From: Bimastos eiseni
Taxonomy: Eukaryota; Annelida; Clitellata; Crassiclitellata; Lumbricidae
Length of the DNA: 64,000 bases
Assembly (NCBI GenBank): GCA_959347315.1
Contig: OY365819.1
Coordinates: 24,320,495 to 24,384,494 of the forward strand
Direction of reading: 5' to 3'
Every line of letters starts with the position of its first letter. Position 1 is the stretch's first letter. This document shows, in pieces, positions 37,290-47,247 of the stretch. The position numbers were made by a program, and so were the translations under genes. The notes under the pieces are model-generated. The model was given only the letters and a program-made list of their open reading frames with translations. It was not told the DNA's origin and ran no database searches.

Positions 37290-39135
37290 TATTATTATTA
37301 TTATTATGTCACATATAGTGTTTGTTATTCATCATTGGCATTGCCAACGGATCTGTCATCAGGCCATCTGGGTCGCCGCTTGTCAGTGGATTGTAATCTT
37401 GACATAGTGCCCTGAAAAACCACCGCATTAAAACGTTGGATCAATGCCGACAAGTTCTGGAAAAGGAAGTTTGTCTCAAGGGTGTCACCGGTAGCTGTCG
37501 AAAGTCGGTGTCCAGTCTCAGACAGAAAGGCGAGGCCCTCACTATTGGCCAAAACCCAATGAACAGGACAGACCATGTGCGCCTCTGGCAGAGACGAAGG
37601 CGCCGCATGCGCAGGTGTGCGGCTCGCAGATGGCCACCCCTAACCGTAGGCCGACCGCCACCCTCACGGTATCGTCCTCCAGTCTGAGATCGCGAGAAAC
37701 GAGCGGGAGAGCGTATAGCCAGTCCGAGGCGTGTGGTGACTGCAAGGCCCTTAGTCTCGCCTGGTCGTAGGGATCCTGTAGCTTTTCTTCTAGTGCAGAC
37801 AGAACCGCGCTTAACAGCGGTCTGTCAAAGGGGGCTTCTTTATGGCCTGGCGTCGTAGGAGCAGAGGCTTCGGTAAGTTGAAGCCAGGTAGACATCGCCG
37901 AGTCGCATGCCGAGTCCGATTTCACCGCTACTGATTCTAAGATGAGGGACTGGATCTGGAGAGTGCCCGCGGCTGAAGCCAAAAAGGCGGGAAGCGCCAG
38001 CGAGGACGCCCTCCTAGTTCCCAGTCCTCCCATCCTGATCGGGAGAGTGGCCTGACCCCATTGGTCATCGGTCATCGAAATGTTGAAGATTCGCTCAATC
38101 CCTCCTCGCAGCAGATCGTCGTAAGCCCATAGACGCGGGTGGTCGTGGCAAAGGGTGCATCTCAATAAATGCATGAGTTTAGGCGAGCCGATCGAATGTC
38201 TAAGGATCAGTAGAGCCTCTTGTCTAGCGATTAGTTGCAACCTGTCGAGGGCAATTCCGAGGTCGGCCACACAGGTGTCGAGGGCTGAAAGCATGGCATC
38301 CGTAGGGGAGAGCGAAGCCCCTAGGAGCACGGCCGATGATGCATTGACTCGGGCGAACTGTCCTAGGAAGCCTTGACTAACGTCGTTGATATGGGCGTCG
38401 AAAGATATGAGTTCGCATTTTTTGCGGTTGAGCGCGAGGCCAAGTTGCAGACATCCCTCTTCGATCGAATTAACATCCGCCTCCACCACCTTAGGATCTC
38501 CGCCCAAGGTGAGGTCGTCGAGGTATCCAAAGGCCAATGGTGAAAGCAGGTGATTAAGGATCGGCTGTAGCAGTAAGCAGAAAAGTAGAGATTCCAAGGG
38601 ATCGCCCTGTTGCGAACCTTCTTGTGATTGTATCGTGAATCTCCCGAATTTCAGAGATGTCGCCTCGGCGTAGGCAAGATGGCAATATGCGGATAAATTA
38701 GGAATGAGTTCGTCCACTGATGCGAGCATGAAATTTCGGTGCAAGCTATTTAAAGCGTTCGAGATGTCAAGCTTCACCGTTATTGAATTCATGTCCATGC
38801 TGGTCAGGAATCGTCTAGCGGCGAGATTGCCGCCTCGCAGCCTCCGGGAACGCCAACCCCCAGTTATTAGGGGTTAGGTACGGCGTGACACGTGAGACGG
38901 CGTATGCGTTGGCGCATTTAGATGCGAGTCGACACCACTCGTATCCAATGGCTATTGGCCTTAGACCACCACAGCTTTTACGGAGGGCGAAAAGAGTGCC
39001 TCCAAATAAGATAGGCCGTACCTCTTGAGGGCAGATGCCGGCCAGTAGTAGCTTGATAAGAGCAGTCGTCGCTCTCAGCGTAATAATAATAATAATAATA
39101 ATATTAATATTATTATTATTATTATTATTATTATC
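37249..39135 (-). mobile_element. LINE with reverse transcriptase, copy 2, bracketed by TAA/TTA repeats
   Basis: Minus-strand reverse transcriptase, about 500 codons. From 39080 down: LFGGTLFALRKSCGGLRPIA; then ITVKLDISNALNSL (motif A), SQEGSQQGDPLESLLF (motif B), FGYLDDLTLGG (YLDD catalytic motif C) and GLALNRKKCEL; then the finger CEPHTCACGAFV...GAHGLSC. At 37542 the frame stops; the nuclease-like RPD block is almost entirely deleted. A C-terminal block (FNAVVFQGTMSR) ends at 37325. Immediately after is a (TAA)n tail at 37255-37312. The 5' truncation point at about 39080 abuts (TAA)n/(TTA)n at 39082-39135. Same family as 16956-18115, opposite orientation. Confidence 0.8.
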
Positions 39136-39427
39136 TCTCTCACTGGATGCAATGTCACGTGGATTAGTGATCTCTTATTATTATTATTGTTATTATTATC
39201 TTCTGTCAAACATGTATAAAGGCCTGTTATAATATGTGCATAAATAATACTTAAAATGAATAAACAATTCTCATTTGCTTGTCAATTTACGTGTGCAGAT
39301 ATTTTTATCATAGTATGCATCAAGCTGAATTTTGTCCCTATTGCCTCCGCAATAAGATAATTTTTGAAGGGTGACAATCTGCTTTGAAAGTTTATGATGA
39401 GTTTGAAGTTTGGTTGAAATATTTCAG

Positions 39428-39585
39428 GTTCGATAGCACAGAACTTCGCTTCAGTCCGTTATCCGCCTATTTTCAATGTCCAATATCGCCTCAACTATCA
39501 ATCGTTAGACTTGTCGAAGTTTGACTTCGATTGGGAGTTCTTTTACAATTACGTCACTGCTAAATTGAAGGATATGATACTCGAC
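39428..39585 (+). CDS. Channel copy 2, exon 2
   Basis: 158 nt after acceptor 'atatttcag', donor 'gtaaga', phase 1 to 0. Encodes GSIAQNFASVRYPPIFN, then LSKFDFDWEFFYNYVTAKLK and MILD, the family's finger-domain segment before the 'CSxxG..C' motif. Identical in length to the copy 1 exon. Confidence 0.9.
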
Positions 39586-41060
39586 GTAAGACCAAAAAAT
39601 ACATTACTAACTCGATTTGCAAACCATTGATCACAGGTTTTCTTATCAATAGTCATGTGATAAAGATTCCGGTTGTCCACTTAGTCAAACCTCATTGTTA
39701 TATTAATATATTGGTTTAAGTTAGGACGTGTGATATAACAGATCATTGAATGATTGTCATCGCATAGGCCTACATAATATATTGGTGATGTCAGTTAACA
39801 TTGTCCTACTAAGACTATTTATGTCGTCGACTAGGCCTAATTGATTGCAAGTGAGCATTCGACAGCATATTATGGCGTCAAGGAATGTTGTCGAGTGTTA
39901 TGCGCCATTCAGATATTCAGATATTCCAATGTTAAGACAAATGTTGTACAAAAGTAAAGTCAAACTCCATAAACTATTGCTCATATTGTAAATCTTTTCA
40001 ATTATAGGACCTAAAGTTTATTGAGTGAGTGTTCAGGGCACATTACATTACACTGACTGGACACAGAAAAAAAGTGACCAACTTACAAAACGGTAGTCAC
40101 ATTACATTCCGAGTCATTATCACCAGAATAACCCCGTGAAAAAAATAGATTTATGAAGTTTTCCCGCGAACACTCTAGACATGCTTCAGCGTTTCGACGT
40201 GCGCCAGTACATCCTCATAGGCCACCGAGATTGACCTATGTCAAGCATTTATCCTCCCAGTCATAACAACCTGCACGAAAACCTGGATATTGAGCTTACT
40301 TTGCGTCTGTAAATAAAACTTTCGTTTCGGCCTTTTAAAAATCAGTTAAAAAATTTTTAATTGAGAAATAAAATATTTTTCAATTTTCATACACTCACGT
40401 TATTATTAATCAGCACTTTTGTTGTACCCGTGTCTGATGCTTAATGCATCAAATGCACATCGCGATCCGATCCGATCAATTCCAGGAGGTCAGTCCGGTT
40501 AGACCGAGAGACAGCCAGAGTAGGCTATGTCAACAGGAAAAGGAATGTTTGGAGTCGAAGAAGAAGACATCGCAGCAACAACACCCGACATTATTGGCAT
40601 AAATGGTCGCTGATTACATTGACTTATTTATTGTGTTACACATTTGACCGCGAATTCTTTGTTTTTGGCCGCGAGTTGACCGCGAGTTTTTCACTTTTCG
40701 ATCGCGATAAAATTACAGCCCTAATTAGGCCTATGATGTGACTATTAGGCCCTATAGCCGATCGCGAGTCGAAATTGACTCTACCCGGAGGAGAGCCTAT
40801 TTCAAAGGGGTTTGAAATATACTCGCCCCACCGGAGACTGTTTCGTAATATTGTGTATGGGGGAGAATCTTTTCTGAAACATATCAGACAGGACGAGAAT
40901 CTGTTGCGAAAAAGAGTCTCCGGGAAGACTTGGGGAAGGAACTCTGTCACGTGACACCGGCGAGAAATTGTGGAGGACCAAATTGTGAAAGACCAAACAC
41001 AGATTGTGTTTGGTCCATCTCGTAATTGAAATTCAGCTCAAGTGCAAATTATTATTTCAG
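39586..41060. other. Intron 2 of channel copy 2
   Basis: No gene recognised. Ordinary AT-rich intron sequence. Confidence 0.5.
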
Positions 41061-41148
41061 TGTTCGTTTGGGACTGTACCTTGCAATTTGAGTGACACCA
41101 ATGAAGTAAAGCTGATGACTACGGGCAATTGCCTATCATTCTACGCAG
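41061..41148 (+). CDS. Channel copy 2, exon 3
   Basis: 88 nt after acceptor 'attatttcag', donor 'gtagac', phase 0 to 1. Encodes CSFGTVPCNLSDTNEVKL and TTGNCLSFYA. This corresponds to the family segment C-x-F-x-G-x-x-C ... T..G.C..F at the end of the first extracellular cysteine-rich part. Confidence 0.9.
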
Positions 41149-41279
41149 GTAGACCTGCAAAAGTCAATTCATCAAAAGTTGTAACAAAATAAAGATCCAC
41201 TGATAATATTTCACTAAACTTTATTACAATATTATTTTAATTACGTTGATCGGTTATTTCTTCTATTGATTGTATGTAC

Positions 41280-41490
41280 ATCATCGTAGTCATCATCATC
41301 ATTGTCATCGTCATCATCATCAAAATCAACATCATTATCATCATCGTCATCATCATCATAATCATCGTCGTCATCATCATTATCATCGTCACCGTCATCA
41401 TCATCAAAATCAACATCATTATCATCATCGTCATCATCATCATCATCATAATCGTCGTCGTCATCATCATTATCATCGTCATCATCCATG
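41280..41490. repeat. CAT/ATC microsatellite
   Basis: (CAT)n with interruptions and an internal near-duplication of about 105 bp ('catcatcatcaaaatcaaca' at about 41314 and 41398). It gives spurious poly-Asp, poly-His, poly-Ile and poly-Met ORFs. Confidence 0.9.
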
Positions 41491-41895
41491 GGTTGAAGCC
41501 CGTCGGTGTCCACAAGACATTTGACCATTCTTCTCCTCCGTCTTGGGCTAGCTGTATTGGGCTGTGTATATCGGCCCAACGTCAATCTTCTATGTTATCC
41601 AATCATTCTCTACAGAGTTTCTCTCTTCTTTCCGTTCCCTCTATAAATCCTGTCAGTACACTCTTTATTTTCTCTTATTGTCCATTCTGCATATGTGCCC
41701 TAATAGTTCAATTTTTCGTTTCAGTTTGGTTTGCTTCACATTTTCTTTGATGTTAAATCTTCTTCTTACTTCTTACTATAGTGCAGAATAGTTATTATCT
41801 CTTTTTCACTGAGTTCAGTTGTTGTTAAAGATCGTTGATGTTTTCTAATGTTTAATACATTTTCAAGGCCAAACAAGTGTTATGGTGAATTGAAG

Positions 41896-42008
41896 GTACA
41901 AAGAATCATATAACGACTCAACCTGGAGCCAAGTATGGACTTCGTCTTGTTCTGTGGGTCAATCAGTCTGATGCTTTTGTTGTCCAGTCTCCAAGTGTTG
42001 GATTCAGG
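41896..42008 (+). CDS. Channel copy 2, exon 3b (predicted)
   Basis: 113 nt, phase 1 to 0, exactly what exons 3 and 4 require. Encodes GTKNHITTQPGAKYGLRLVL, then WVNQSDAFVV and SPSVGFR. The 'yGLrLvLxvxQ' run is the family's palm strand, followed by the residues that join exon 4. The acceptor (gaattgaag) and donor (gttgga) are both weak, so the boundaries are less certain than the exon itself. The open frame runs on to the Polinton end 120 bp downstream. Confidence 0.65.
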
Positions 42009-42128
42009 GTTGGACTCTCATTGCTTCCGTGTTATATAAATGAATACGATGACAATTTAGTTTTTGGCCGATATGAGAGACGACGGTCAATGTATCGGTT
42101 CAGAGGTTTGGTTGAATCCAAAAATGGA

Positions 42129-42300
42129 AGTAGTTATAAACCGCGCTAACTGGAACAATTGACCATAACATAGCTCAAAATCACCCACCTAATAGGTTAC
42201 AAAACGTATTTTTAACCTCAAGCCATGTTAAAAATAACCAATTCCTGCACAAACCTAAACCCCAAGGTCAAACATCAACCAACAGACTAAGAAAAACGCC
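42129..42300 (+). repeat. Polinton left terminal inverted repeat
   Basis: The first 80 bp match the right end in reverse complement closely ('acaattgaccataacatagc' is shared exactly). A diverged match continues to about 42300 ('acacaaacctag' right, 'gcacaaacctaa' left). No stop-free reading was seen here. Confidence 0.9.
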
Positions 42301-42424
42301 AGGAAATTTCCAATAGTTTCGATGATGAGCCACAATTCATGCACAGACCAAAGCCCCTGGTCAAAACGTCCACCAATAGGTCAAAAGTCACGGGAATTTC
42401 CAATAGTTTCGATGATGAGCCATC
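42240..42424 (+). repeat. Two 90-bp direct repeats inside the left Polinton end
   Basis: 'aatttccaatagtttcgatg' recurs 90 bp apart (42304 and about 42394), together with the preceding 'ggtcaaa...aatagg' block. The unit overlaps the inner end of the terminal repeat and part of it resembles the right terminal repeat too. The second copy overlaps the end of the integrase gene. Confidence 0.75.
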
Positions 42425-43320
42425 ACGCGGCCACCAAGTCTTCATTATCAATTCAGAAATTAAATGACTCAGGATGACCCAACCATTTCACCAGCAACTT
42501 GTTTCCTCGTTTCCTGATAACTGTTTCTATTCTAAATATTTCTTGAGTAGTCTTCTGTAGCTCCTGCTCGAAAAATGAGCCCTGTATTTGCTCACCATTA
42601 TAATCAGTGATCTTATAAGTTGGTGGATCCGTGTATTGAATCTTTGAAATTGTGAAGATCTCTTCCATCCATCTCGGTGTAAAACCTTTTTCAAAGATGT
42701 TCTTCTTCGTTATTCTAACTTTATCACCGATCGAAAACCTGGGTATAATAGGTTCCGAAATCTCATCACCGTATAAGTTCATCCATACAGCCTTTTCATT
42801 CATTTTCAAACTAGCTTTAGAGGGTGTCATTTTAATGGAAAAATGCCTAGTTTCAGAATAATTACTAACAGTTTTATCCAACACATCGATATATCGTTTA
42901 GTTGAATTAGCTGTAAAATACGTAAAAAAATTTTCACGCATTGTTCTATTCCAACGCTCAACAACACACGACTTTTCTTCGTTTTCCGTAGAATACAACT
43001 CGACTAATTTCTTAACGTCTTTATTACAAAATTCTTTACCTTTATCCACCCAAACCTAGCCTGGTCTTCTACCGCTCACGAATATTTTCACGAAGCCACT
43101 AGCAGTAGATTTTCCACTCTTATCAATTAATGGTGCGATCCAACCGTTCTTGGAAAACACATCTATTACGGTTAGTAAGTATTTCACACCATTGTTATCT
43201 TTAGCAAAAACCTGCATATCGACTAAATCAGCAGTCCATATTTCATCTATACCACCAACGTACACCTTCCTCCTCCTAAAACGTCTCACTTATGTAACTC
43301 ATCCGCGAGTTGGTCGGTCC
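42423..43320 (-). pseudogene. Polinton integrase (retroviral DDE type with C-terminal chromodomain), broken
   Basis: Would join element ends to host DNA. Visible in order: DEIWTADLVDMQVF (first catalytic Asp), YLLTVIDVFSKNGW, DKGKEFCNK (second Asp region) and CVVERWNRTMRE (catalytic Glu). An SH3-like stretch with FSIGDKVRITKKNIFEKGF follows, then a C-terminal chromodomain with VIRKRGNKLLVKWLGHP. Breaks: a frame change near 43290 in the N-terminal region, TAG at 43056-43058, and TGA at 42453-42455 inside the chromodomain, after which the frame stays open to TGA at 42423. The DDE residues themselves are present. First gene inside the left end, transcribed toward it. Confidence 0.88.
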
Positions 43321-43347
43321 ATTGTATTTTTAGGCTTTTTTAAAACT

Positions 43348-43845
43348 TCACCTGGGATTAGCTTTGGTAGATAATATAGGTTTGACAAGACTTCTTTCTA
43401 TAGGCTCTCGTCGGCTAGGATTAGGAATATTATTCAACTCGTTAACGATCACTCTATCGGCGACATTCCTAGAAGCTGTATCGGAGTGCTGGCCGTTAGC
43501 TAAATCTTGATGATATGCAGCGTTGTAGACTCTATTGACGGGCTTCGACCAATCCTTAGGAGTTCCATCGGAATTCAACCTCAAATCAAGTCTAGTGCCA
43601 GGACCAGTAAACGAACATCCCGGCAAGTGCATCTCACCAGGATATTTAGCCCATGGCAGCTTAATACCGCCGGTAAGCGAATTTTAAGATCCAACTAAAT
43701 CACCACCTTCAGAAGACTTCACGAATTGTGTCTTTGTCTTTCCACATATATCACATGTGCCTCTAAGCATTGACTTTCCGTTCTTAGTCACAACATTCTG
43801 AATATTTTTAGTTTCAGTATTAGTTTTACACTTTACGCAATACAT
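43348..43845 (-). pseudogene. Zinc-ribbon plus PLA2-like protein of the Polinton, broken
   Basis: N-terminal zinc-ribbon pattern: YCVKCKTNTE, then about 24 residues, then GTCDICGKTKT. The C-terminal half starts MHLPGCSFTGPGTRLDLRL, the 'GPGT.LD.RL' calcium-loop signature of the parvovirus-type phospholipase A2 fold. In active members a His-Asp pair follows with a Tyr three residues on. Here the stretch reads AAYHQDLANGQHSD, so the His is Gln and the Tyr is Asn. TAA at 43684-43686 separates the two halves. Start chosen at the ATG opening the zinc ribbon; another ATG four bases upstream (43849) abuts TTTAAA. It is divergent from the ATPase gene, about 30 bp apart. PLA2 assignment is by motif; activity in this copy is improbable. 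Confidence 0.75.
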
Positions 43846-43875
43846 CCATTTTAAATACAATTAGATATATTTAAA
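43846..43875. promoter_or_regulatory. Divergent 30-bp intergenic region with TTTAAA at both starts
   Basis: The minus-strand gene begins at TTTAAAATGG and the plus-strand gene at TTTAAAGTG. Only about 30 bp separate them, so a single compact bidirectional start region serves both. Inferred from position and motif sharing with the other Polinton gene starts. Confidence 0.5.
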
Positions 43876-44651
43876 GTGAAAGTCAAAGATTTATCGTGGA
43901 ATGACGCATTATCTAAGAGATTCAATAATCCTCTTTTACCTAGAAGTATAAGAGGGTTAATCGTAGGAAAGTCCGGATGCGGTAAGACGAATTTATTGTT
44001 GAACCTACTTCTAAGACCTGGATGGCTAGACTACGACAATCTGCAAGTATTCGGAAGATCTCTCTTTCAACCAGAGTATAAAATACTCAAGCAAGCATTT
44101 GAAGAAAAATACCGAAAGAATCCATCATCGGGCTTTTCAATTGCCAAGACGAGACCATGAGACTAAATGTTCCGCCGGCCTTAGTAGCTGAGGCAATGGC
44201 TAAACACTTGTATAAAATGTCTGATATCTGCTGTAAGTTTCTCGAATCTTCGGAAGACGTGCTAGACCCGAGAGACTTGAACCGTGACAAGAAGAACCTG
44301 ATGATTTTCGATGATTTACAGTTAGAAAATCAAAACAAATGTGAGACCTACTACATCCGGGGAAGGCATAGTAACGTTGATTGCTTCTACCTCGCTCAAA
44401 CTAATTTCAAACTACCTAGACAGACGATCAGAGAGAATGCAAACTGTATCTGCTTGTTTCCTCAAGACCAGAAAAATATTAATCATATTTACCACGATCA
44501 CGTAAGTACAGACATGTCTAAGGATGAGTTTTTGAGACTATGTGAAACAGCTTGGAAGCAACCTCATGAATTTATAGTGATAGATCAGACTAGTAATAAG
44601 AATAACGGCAAGTATAGATGCGGTTTCGACGAATTTTACATTCCATTATGA
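43876..44651 (+). pseudogene. Polinton packaging ATPase (FtsK/HerA, A32-like), frameshifted
   Basis: DNA-packaging ATPase. Walker A: IVGKSGCGKTNLLL (about residue 35). Walker B: NLMIFDDLQ, followed by the sensor-like FYLAQTNFKLPRQTIREN. The C-terminus FDEFYIPL ends at TGA... the stop of the second segment at 44649-44651 (TGA/TAG class read as the end of the frame). The first segment ends in TGA at 44158-44160 and the second, in another frame, resumes by about 44157, so one frameshift lies at 44140-44160. The expected start codon reads GTG (43876), right after TTTAAA, where sister genes have ATG. Length about 258 codons, near the usual size. Followed by a 14-bp inverted repeat and the next gene at 44708. 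Confidence 0.88.
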
Positions 44652-44666
44652 ATAAATATCTTTTGT

Positions 44667-44721
44667 AAAAGCGATTCCATTATAAAAAATCTTTTGTATT
44701 ATAAAAAATGGAATCGCTTTT
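44667..44721. promoter_or_regulatory. 14-bp inverted repeat spanning an intergenic start region
   Basis: Arms 'aaaagcgattccat' (44667-44680) and 'atggaatcgctttt' (44708-44721) are perfectly complementary with a 27-nt loop. Inside is a direct duplication of 'attataaaaaat'. The right arm begins with the ATG of the next gene. It could be a terminator for the ATPase transcript, a control hairpin on the start codon, or a by-product of a local inverted duplication of the start region. Confidence 0.6.
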
Positions 44722-45498
44722 TCAAAAGATTGCAGACAACACCGAAAGGATCGCCCGTTAAACAGAGCCAAAGTCATCGTTTTACATATTATTGAGTGAT
44801 AAGAGTTCGCGAATAAGGACCCGATTCAATCCGTTGATTCAGTTCGATAAAGGTAAAAAGTACGAGATGGCTCTTGTCAATCTGGAAACATATTTTTCAT
44901 TCCCGAGCATCGACGCGACTAGCAACAACTTTTCATATTCGCCGAATGGTGGAGGTATGTGGGTTACTATAACCATTCCCGACGGTTGTTAGGAAATTAC
45001 AGACATTAACGAATACGTCAAGAGAATCATGAAAGAAAACGGGCATTATGATATGGTTAACTAAGAATACAATATTGAGATTGAAGCGAACAGCAATACG
45101 TTGAAGACTGTTGCACATGTAGCGGAGAATTACATGGTTGATTTTTGGGCGTTGAACTCTATCGGAAAAGTCCTCGGTTTCGACAGGTGACGATATTCAG
45201 CAGGGTACCAGAAATCGGAGAATATAGTAGACATGAGGAGTGTCAGTAATCTGAGAGTAACGAGCGATATCATCGGGGGTTCCTATAGCAACGGAACGAC
45301 TGATAATATAATTTATTCCTTTTTCCCGAATGTAGGGCCGGCTATAAGATTATCGAAACGCCTAGGAATTTGATATATCTTCCAATCACCCTATCCACGA
45401 TTTCGACGATGGAAACGTCTCTTACAGACCAAATTGGCCAACTAATTAATCTACGAGGTGAGCAATTGGCGCTGAGGTTTCATAAAAGAGAGGCTTAA
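44708..45498 (+). pseudogene. Polinton minor capsid (penton-like) candidate, multiple stops
   Basis: 264-codon frame beginning at ATG after TTATAAAA. Conserved-looking blocks are SSRIRTRFNPLIQFDKGKKY, EMALVNLETYFSFPSID and ITIPDGC, and near the end IYLPITLSTISTMETSLTDQ and LINLRGEQLALRFHKRE. This type of beta-rich protein recurs in animal Polintons next to the ATPase. By size it fits a single jelly-roll minor capsid protein better than a double jelly-roll major one, which is inference. Breaks: TAA 44759-44761, TAG 44990-44992, TAA 45062-45064, TGA 45188-45190, and a frameshift near 45340. Confidence 0.65.
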
Positions 45499-45521
45499 AA
45501 GTTTTTATAGTTCTATATAAA

Positions 45522-46124
45522 ATGAGTCGATACACAACTGTCAAAGTTAATATTTCGGAAGGACAAAAAGACAAAATCAAAAGATCTCTACAAGCGGGAA
45601 CCGGCGTTAGGATTGGATTAAAGCACAACGATTTAAATGGAACCAACGTTTTAGCTCTTACACAGGCGCAGGTTAACAAGTTAGCTAAGGCGTATCAGGG
45701 TGTAAAAGGCGCGACTATAAAAATGAGTGAAACGCAACTGATACATGATGCCAAAGTCGAAGGCGGCTTTATCGGCGCCATTTCACCGTTTCTAGCAACT
45801 GCGGACAAATTTCTGCTATCGAGCGTGTTACCGAGCTTAGCAACGGGTGCATTAACAAGAATAGGTGCAGCGGCTGGATCAAAAGTCATAGACAAAGTCA
45901 CCGGATCGGGTGGTGCAATATATCTTGATAGTCGAGGTAAAAACTACAAGATAGTGTAACAAGGGCATGGTCTTTATCTGAAGCCATGACAAGATTCTGG
46001 AGTTGATGATGTGGGAGAAGGTCTGTATCTGAAAACAGGTTCTGGATTCGTAAACGGCGAAGGACTTATCCTTGGACCAGATTCACCGTTTAAAAACATT
46101 CCACTTCTCGGATTGTTACTATAA
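45522..46124 (+). pseudogene. Polinton virion core/membrane-active protein candidate (pX/pVI-like)
   Basis: Starts at TATATAAAATG. Basic N-terminus (MSRYTTVKVNISEGQKDKIK), a region with ALTQAQVNKLAKAY, a Gly/Ala-rich hydrophobic stretch (SPFLATADKFLLSSVLPSL), then, after TAA at 45957-45959, Gly-rich repeats of the form G-x-G-L-Y-L-K, with a second stop (TGA 45987-45989), ending in SPFKNIPLLGLLL before TAA 46122-46124. The frame is otherwise continuous for 200 codons. Similar small proteins of animal Polintons have been compared with adenovirus core or membrane-lytic proteins. I hold the comparison loosely. Confidence 0.6.
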
Positions 46125-46170
46125 TTTTTTTTCTTATCTCAGCTTAAATAAAAAGTCATTCCAATATAAA

Positions 46171-46590
46171 ATGTTTCATTATCCGAGCCACAAAATGGGG
46201 TGGACGAAACCCAAAACTGAAAAATTTACGAGAGTACAGCCGAGTTCCGTCACGTGGAAGGCGTGTGAAGGTATGTGGGATGTCAAGTATAGGCCGCAAA
46301 GACAAATGGGTAGTTTAAGATGGGAGTATTTTGCCCAAGAAGCGATAACTATTCATTCTCATGAGACGGTTGTTTTACCGTTAGGCTTAGGTGTTCGAAT
46401 GACGAAAGGATCGTGTAAAGTTTCGCTCCATCCGCAATTAATAGAAGCGGGTTGCCGCCTGCTATGCGATACCGTTACAGGAGCCACGGAAGAAATTTTA
46501 CTCGATATTAAGAATTTTAGAGATCTTGGAACTGTCACCATAAACGAAGGAGACTCATTATGTTATGTCGATTACCGCGTCAACGAATAA
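46171..46590 (+). CDS. dUTPase-fold-like protein of the Polinton, intact
   Basis: 139 residues, start at ATG directly after AATATAAA. N-terminal basic/aromatic segment (MFHYPSHKMGWTKPKTEKFT) and then a region with the layout of trimeric dUTPase folds: AITIHSHETVVLPLGLGVRM, followed by G-x-C-x-V-x-L, LLDIKNFRDLG and INEGDSLCYVDY. The known dUTPase catalytic Asp motif and P-loop-like Gly-rich C-terminus are not visible, so this is more likely a structural or repurposed dUTPase-like fold than an enzyme. It is the only Polinton gene here with an unbroken frame and intact start. Neighbours are virion-type genes on both sides. Confidence 0.65.
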   Translation: MFHYPSHKMGWTKPKTEKFTRVQPSSVTWKACEGMWDVKYRPQRQMGSLRWEYFAQEAITIHSHETVVLPLGLGVRMTKGSCKVSLHPQLIEAGCRLLCDTVTGATEEILLDIKNFRDLGTVTINEGDSLCYVDYRVNE

Positions 46591-46631
46591 GGCTTGAATT
46601 CCATTTTAAAAATATTCTTCGATATTATAAA

Positions 46632-47178
46632 ATGGAATTAAACAAAGCAAACACCTATCGCCTTCAGAAAATATCTGAAATTCAACAGGAAATCTTACGA
46701 CAGCGCGAAAAGAAAGAAAAAATCTGTAAAAAATATCAACAGAGTGTTAAAATAGTCGATGCGTTGGGAGGTTTGTTTGCCCTTACAGCTTCTGGACTCG
46801 ATGTATTGGGGTAACTTTTCTAAGTGCCGTAGTAGCTGCACCAGCAGCAACAGTCGTGGTAGCTTTTTCGCTGGAGCTGGAGCATTGTGTTTGATAGGAG
46901 ACCAAATCCGCCGAATATTATCGCTGCGGCATGAAAAACATGCAAAGATCAGGACTATAGCCGAAGGGAAACTCAATTCGATCAGCGACCTTGTTTCGAA
47001 AGCTTTAGATGATAATATTGTCTCAGACTTGGAATATTCTGTTATTCTAAGTGAATTCGAGAAATTTCATGAAATGAAGGAAGAGGTTAGAAGTAAAAGC
47101 AATGCTAACATAGATGAAGCGACGAAACAATCGTTCATTAGGGAAGAGGCATTCAAGAACGTATTGAACACAAAGTGA
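46632..47178 (+). pseudogene. Polinton coiled-coil and membrane protein, frameshifted
   Basis: Starts at ATTATAAAATG. N-terminal coiled coil with many Lys/Glu/Gln (KANTYRLQKISEIQQEILRQ), then a hydrophobic Gly/Ala-rich part broken by frame changes near 46810 and 46870 (VTFLSAVVAAPAATVVVA is readable in the middle frame). A third segment contains HEKHAKIRTIAEGKLNSISD and ILSEFEKFHEMKEEVR. The same order, coiled coil, membrane stretch, second helical domain, is common in animal Polintons. Function unknown. Confidence 0.7.
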
Positions 47179-47247
47179 ACGTAAATTTACGTTTTATGTT
47201 TTATGATTTTACGTTTTACGTTTAAATATAATGTTTCCAAGTTAAAA

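Noticed and set aside
41237..41750. Poly-Asp, poly-His, poly-Ile and poly-Met ORFs
   Set aside because: Readings of the CAT microsatellite in all frames.
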